Origin: CAZOIA01 sp964579675
GTDB taxonomy: Bacteria; Planctomycetota; Phycisphaerae; UBA1845; PWPN01
Length of the DNA stretch: 5,589 bases
Direction of reading: 5' to 3'
NCBI GenBank assembly: GCA_964579675.1
Contig: CAZOIA010000290.1
Span: forward strand, 1-5,589
Part shown: positions 5,355 to 5,589 of the stretch, piece after piece
Position numbering within the stretch: position 1 is the stretch's first letter
Layout of the letters: each line of letters opens with the position of its first letter
Notes under the pieces: generated by a model
Told to the model about the DNA's origin: nothing
What the model saw: only the letters and a program-made list of their open reading frames with translations
The model's database searches: none
Made by a program: the position numbers and the translations under genes

Positions 5355-5589
5355 CGCGAACGCGAAGGATCGCTCGTTCGATGGTCTTGTGGCCGGTCGT
5401 GCCGCTGGCTTGCACCGTGCCGACCGCTGGCTGCGCCGCGGGTGACCTCGTGCTGGTCAAGATCGTGCGGGCTCAACCTGAGCCACAAACCGTGATGGAG
5501 GTCCAATCCGATGGAGACACTGCGTCAGATCCGGGCGTTTCTGAGCGGCAAGAAGACGTACATCGGGATGATCGCGGCCGGGATCTTGG
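5351..5589 (+). CDS. Second small secreted or lipoprotein-like protein (open at window edge)
   Basis: It starts on GTG 5351, overlapping the stop of the preceding gene, with a near-perfect AAGGAGG (5337-5343) 7 nt upstream; this is the main reason to accept it. The N-terminus is basic (TRTRRIARS), followed by a weakly hydrophobic stretch with two possible acylated cysteines (Cys21 and Cys28, the latter in TAGC), then DLVLVKIVRAQPEPQTVMEV. No stop occurs before the right edge. The final 79 nt overlap the start of the gene at 5511 in another frame and are low-quality coding there, so either the frame ends just outside the window or a small indel removed the proper stop. Function unknown. Confidence 0.5.
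   Translation, partial: MTRTRRIARSMVLWPVVPLACTVPTAGCAAGDLVLVKIVRAQPEPQTVMEVQSDGDTASDPGVSERQEDVHRDDRGRDL
5511..5589 (+). CDS. Small putative membrane protein, partial (N-terminus only)
   Basis: Only 26 codons are visible before the right edge: ETLRQIRAFLSGKKTYIGMI followed by AAGIL. An amphipathic basic start leading into a hydrophobic segment suggests a small inner-membrane protein. GGAGG (5497-5501) lies 9 nt before the ATG, so the start is well supported. Starts of the FLSGKKTYI type are familiar to me from small membrane proteins in phage regions, some of them holin-like, but the assignment needs the missing part. It overlaps the preceding frame. Confidence 0.6.
   Translation, partial: METLRQIRAFLSGKKTYIGMIAAGIL

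Noticed and set aside
1..5589. CRISPR array, riboswitch, rRNA or insertion sequence
   Set aside because: I saw no regularly spaced repeats, no transposase other than the serine recombinase, and no recognisable structured RNA.

Overview
This is a GC-rich bacterial window. A minus-strand gene lies on the left (about 150-1471). From about 1676 to the right edge everything on the plus strand reads as one end of a decayed siphovirus-type prophage. The DUF2924 plus serine-recombinase cassette, and the style of the tail proteins, remind me most of Planctomycetota (Phycisphaerae-like) genomes. Similar cassettes also occur in Alphaproteobacteria, so the host assignment is an inference. TGA is used as a normal stop throughout, so the code is standard.

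Layout. Positions 1-151 hold no gene. They carry a 12-bp direct repeat and a short hairpin resembling the anticodon arm of a serine tRNA. Positions 152-1471 (minus) encode a protein of about 439 residues with no recognised function; its C-terminal third faintly echoes RusA-type nucleases. A divergent intergenic gap of about 200 bp (1472-1675) follows. Next is a tightly coupled three-gene integration cassette: a 79-residue protein (1676-1915), a DUF2924 protein (1912-2409) and a large serine recombinase (2406 onward). Both junctions are ATGA stop/start overlaps.

The recombinase is broken. An in-frame TGA at 3333-3335 interrupts it just before its zinc ribbon. The remaining zinc-ribbon sequence then loses frame near 3453 and runs into the body of an HK97 gp10-like tail-completion protein, which ends at 3803. 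The phage head genes normally found between an integrase and gp10 (terminase, portal, protease, capsid, adaptors) are absent, so a deletion is the simplest explanation.

From 3816 the tail module resumes in good order: major tail tube protein, then a tail assembly chaperone with a second overlapping frame that looks like a lambda G/GT-type -1 frameshift product. No tape-measure gene follows. Instead there is a small secreted or lipoprotein-like gene (4977-5354), a second small one starting on an overlapping GTG (5351), and the first 26 codons of a small putative membrane protein (5511 to the edge). These last three could be part of a lysis module, but that is speculative.

Taken together, the element probably can no longer integrate or excise by itself and cannot build heads from the genes seen here. 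Its tail genes and the upstream two-gene cassette remain open with good ribosome binding sites.
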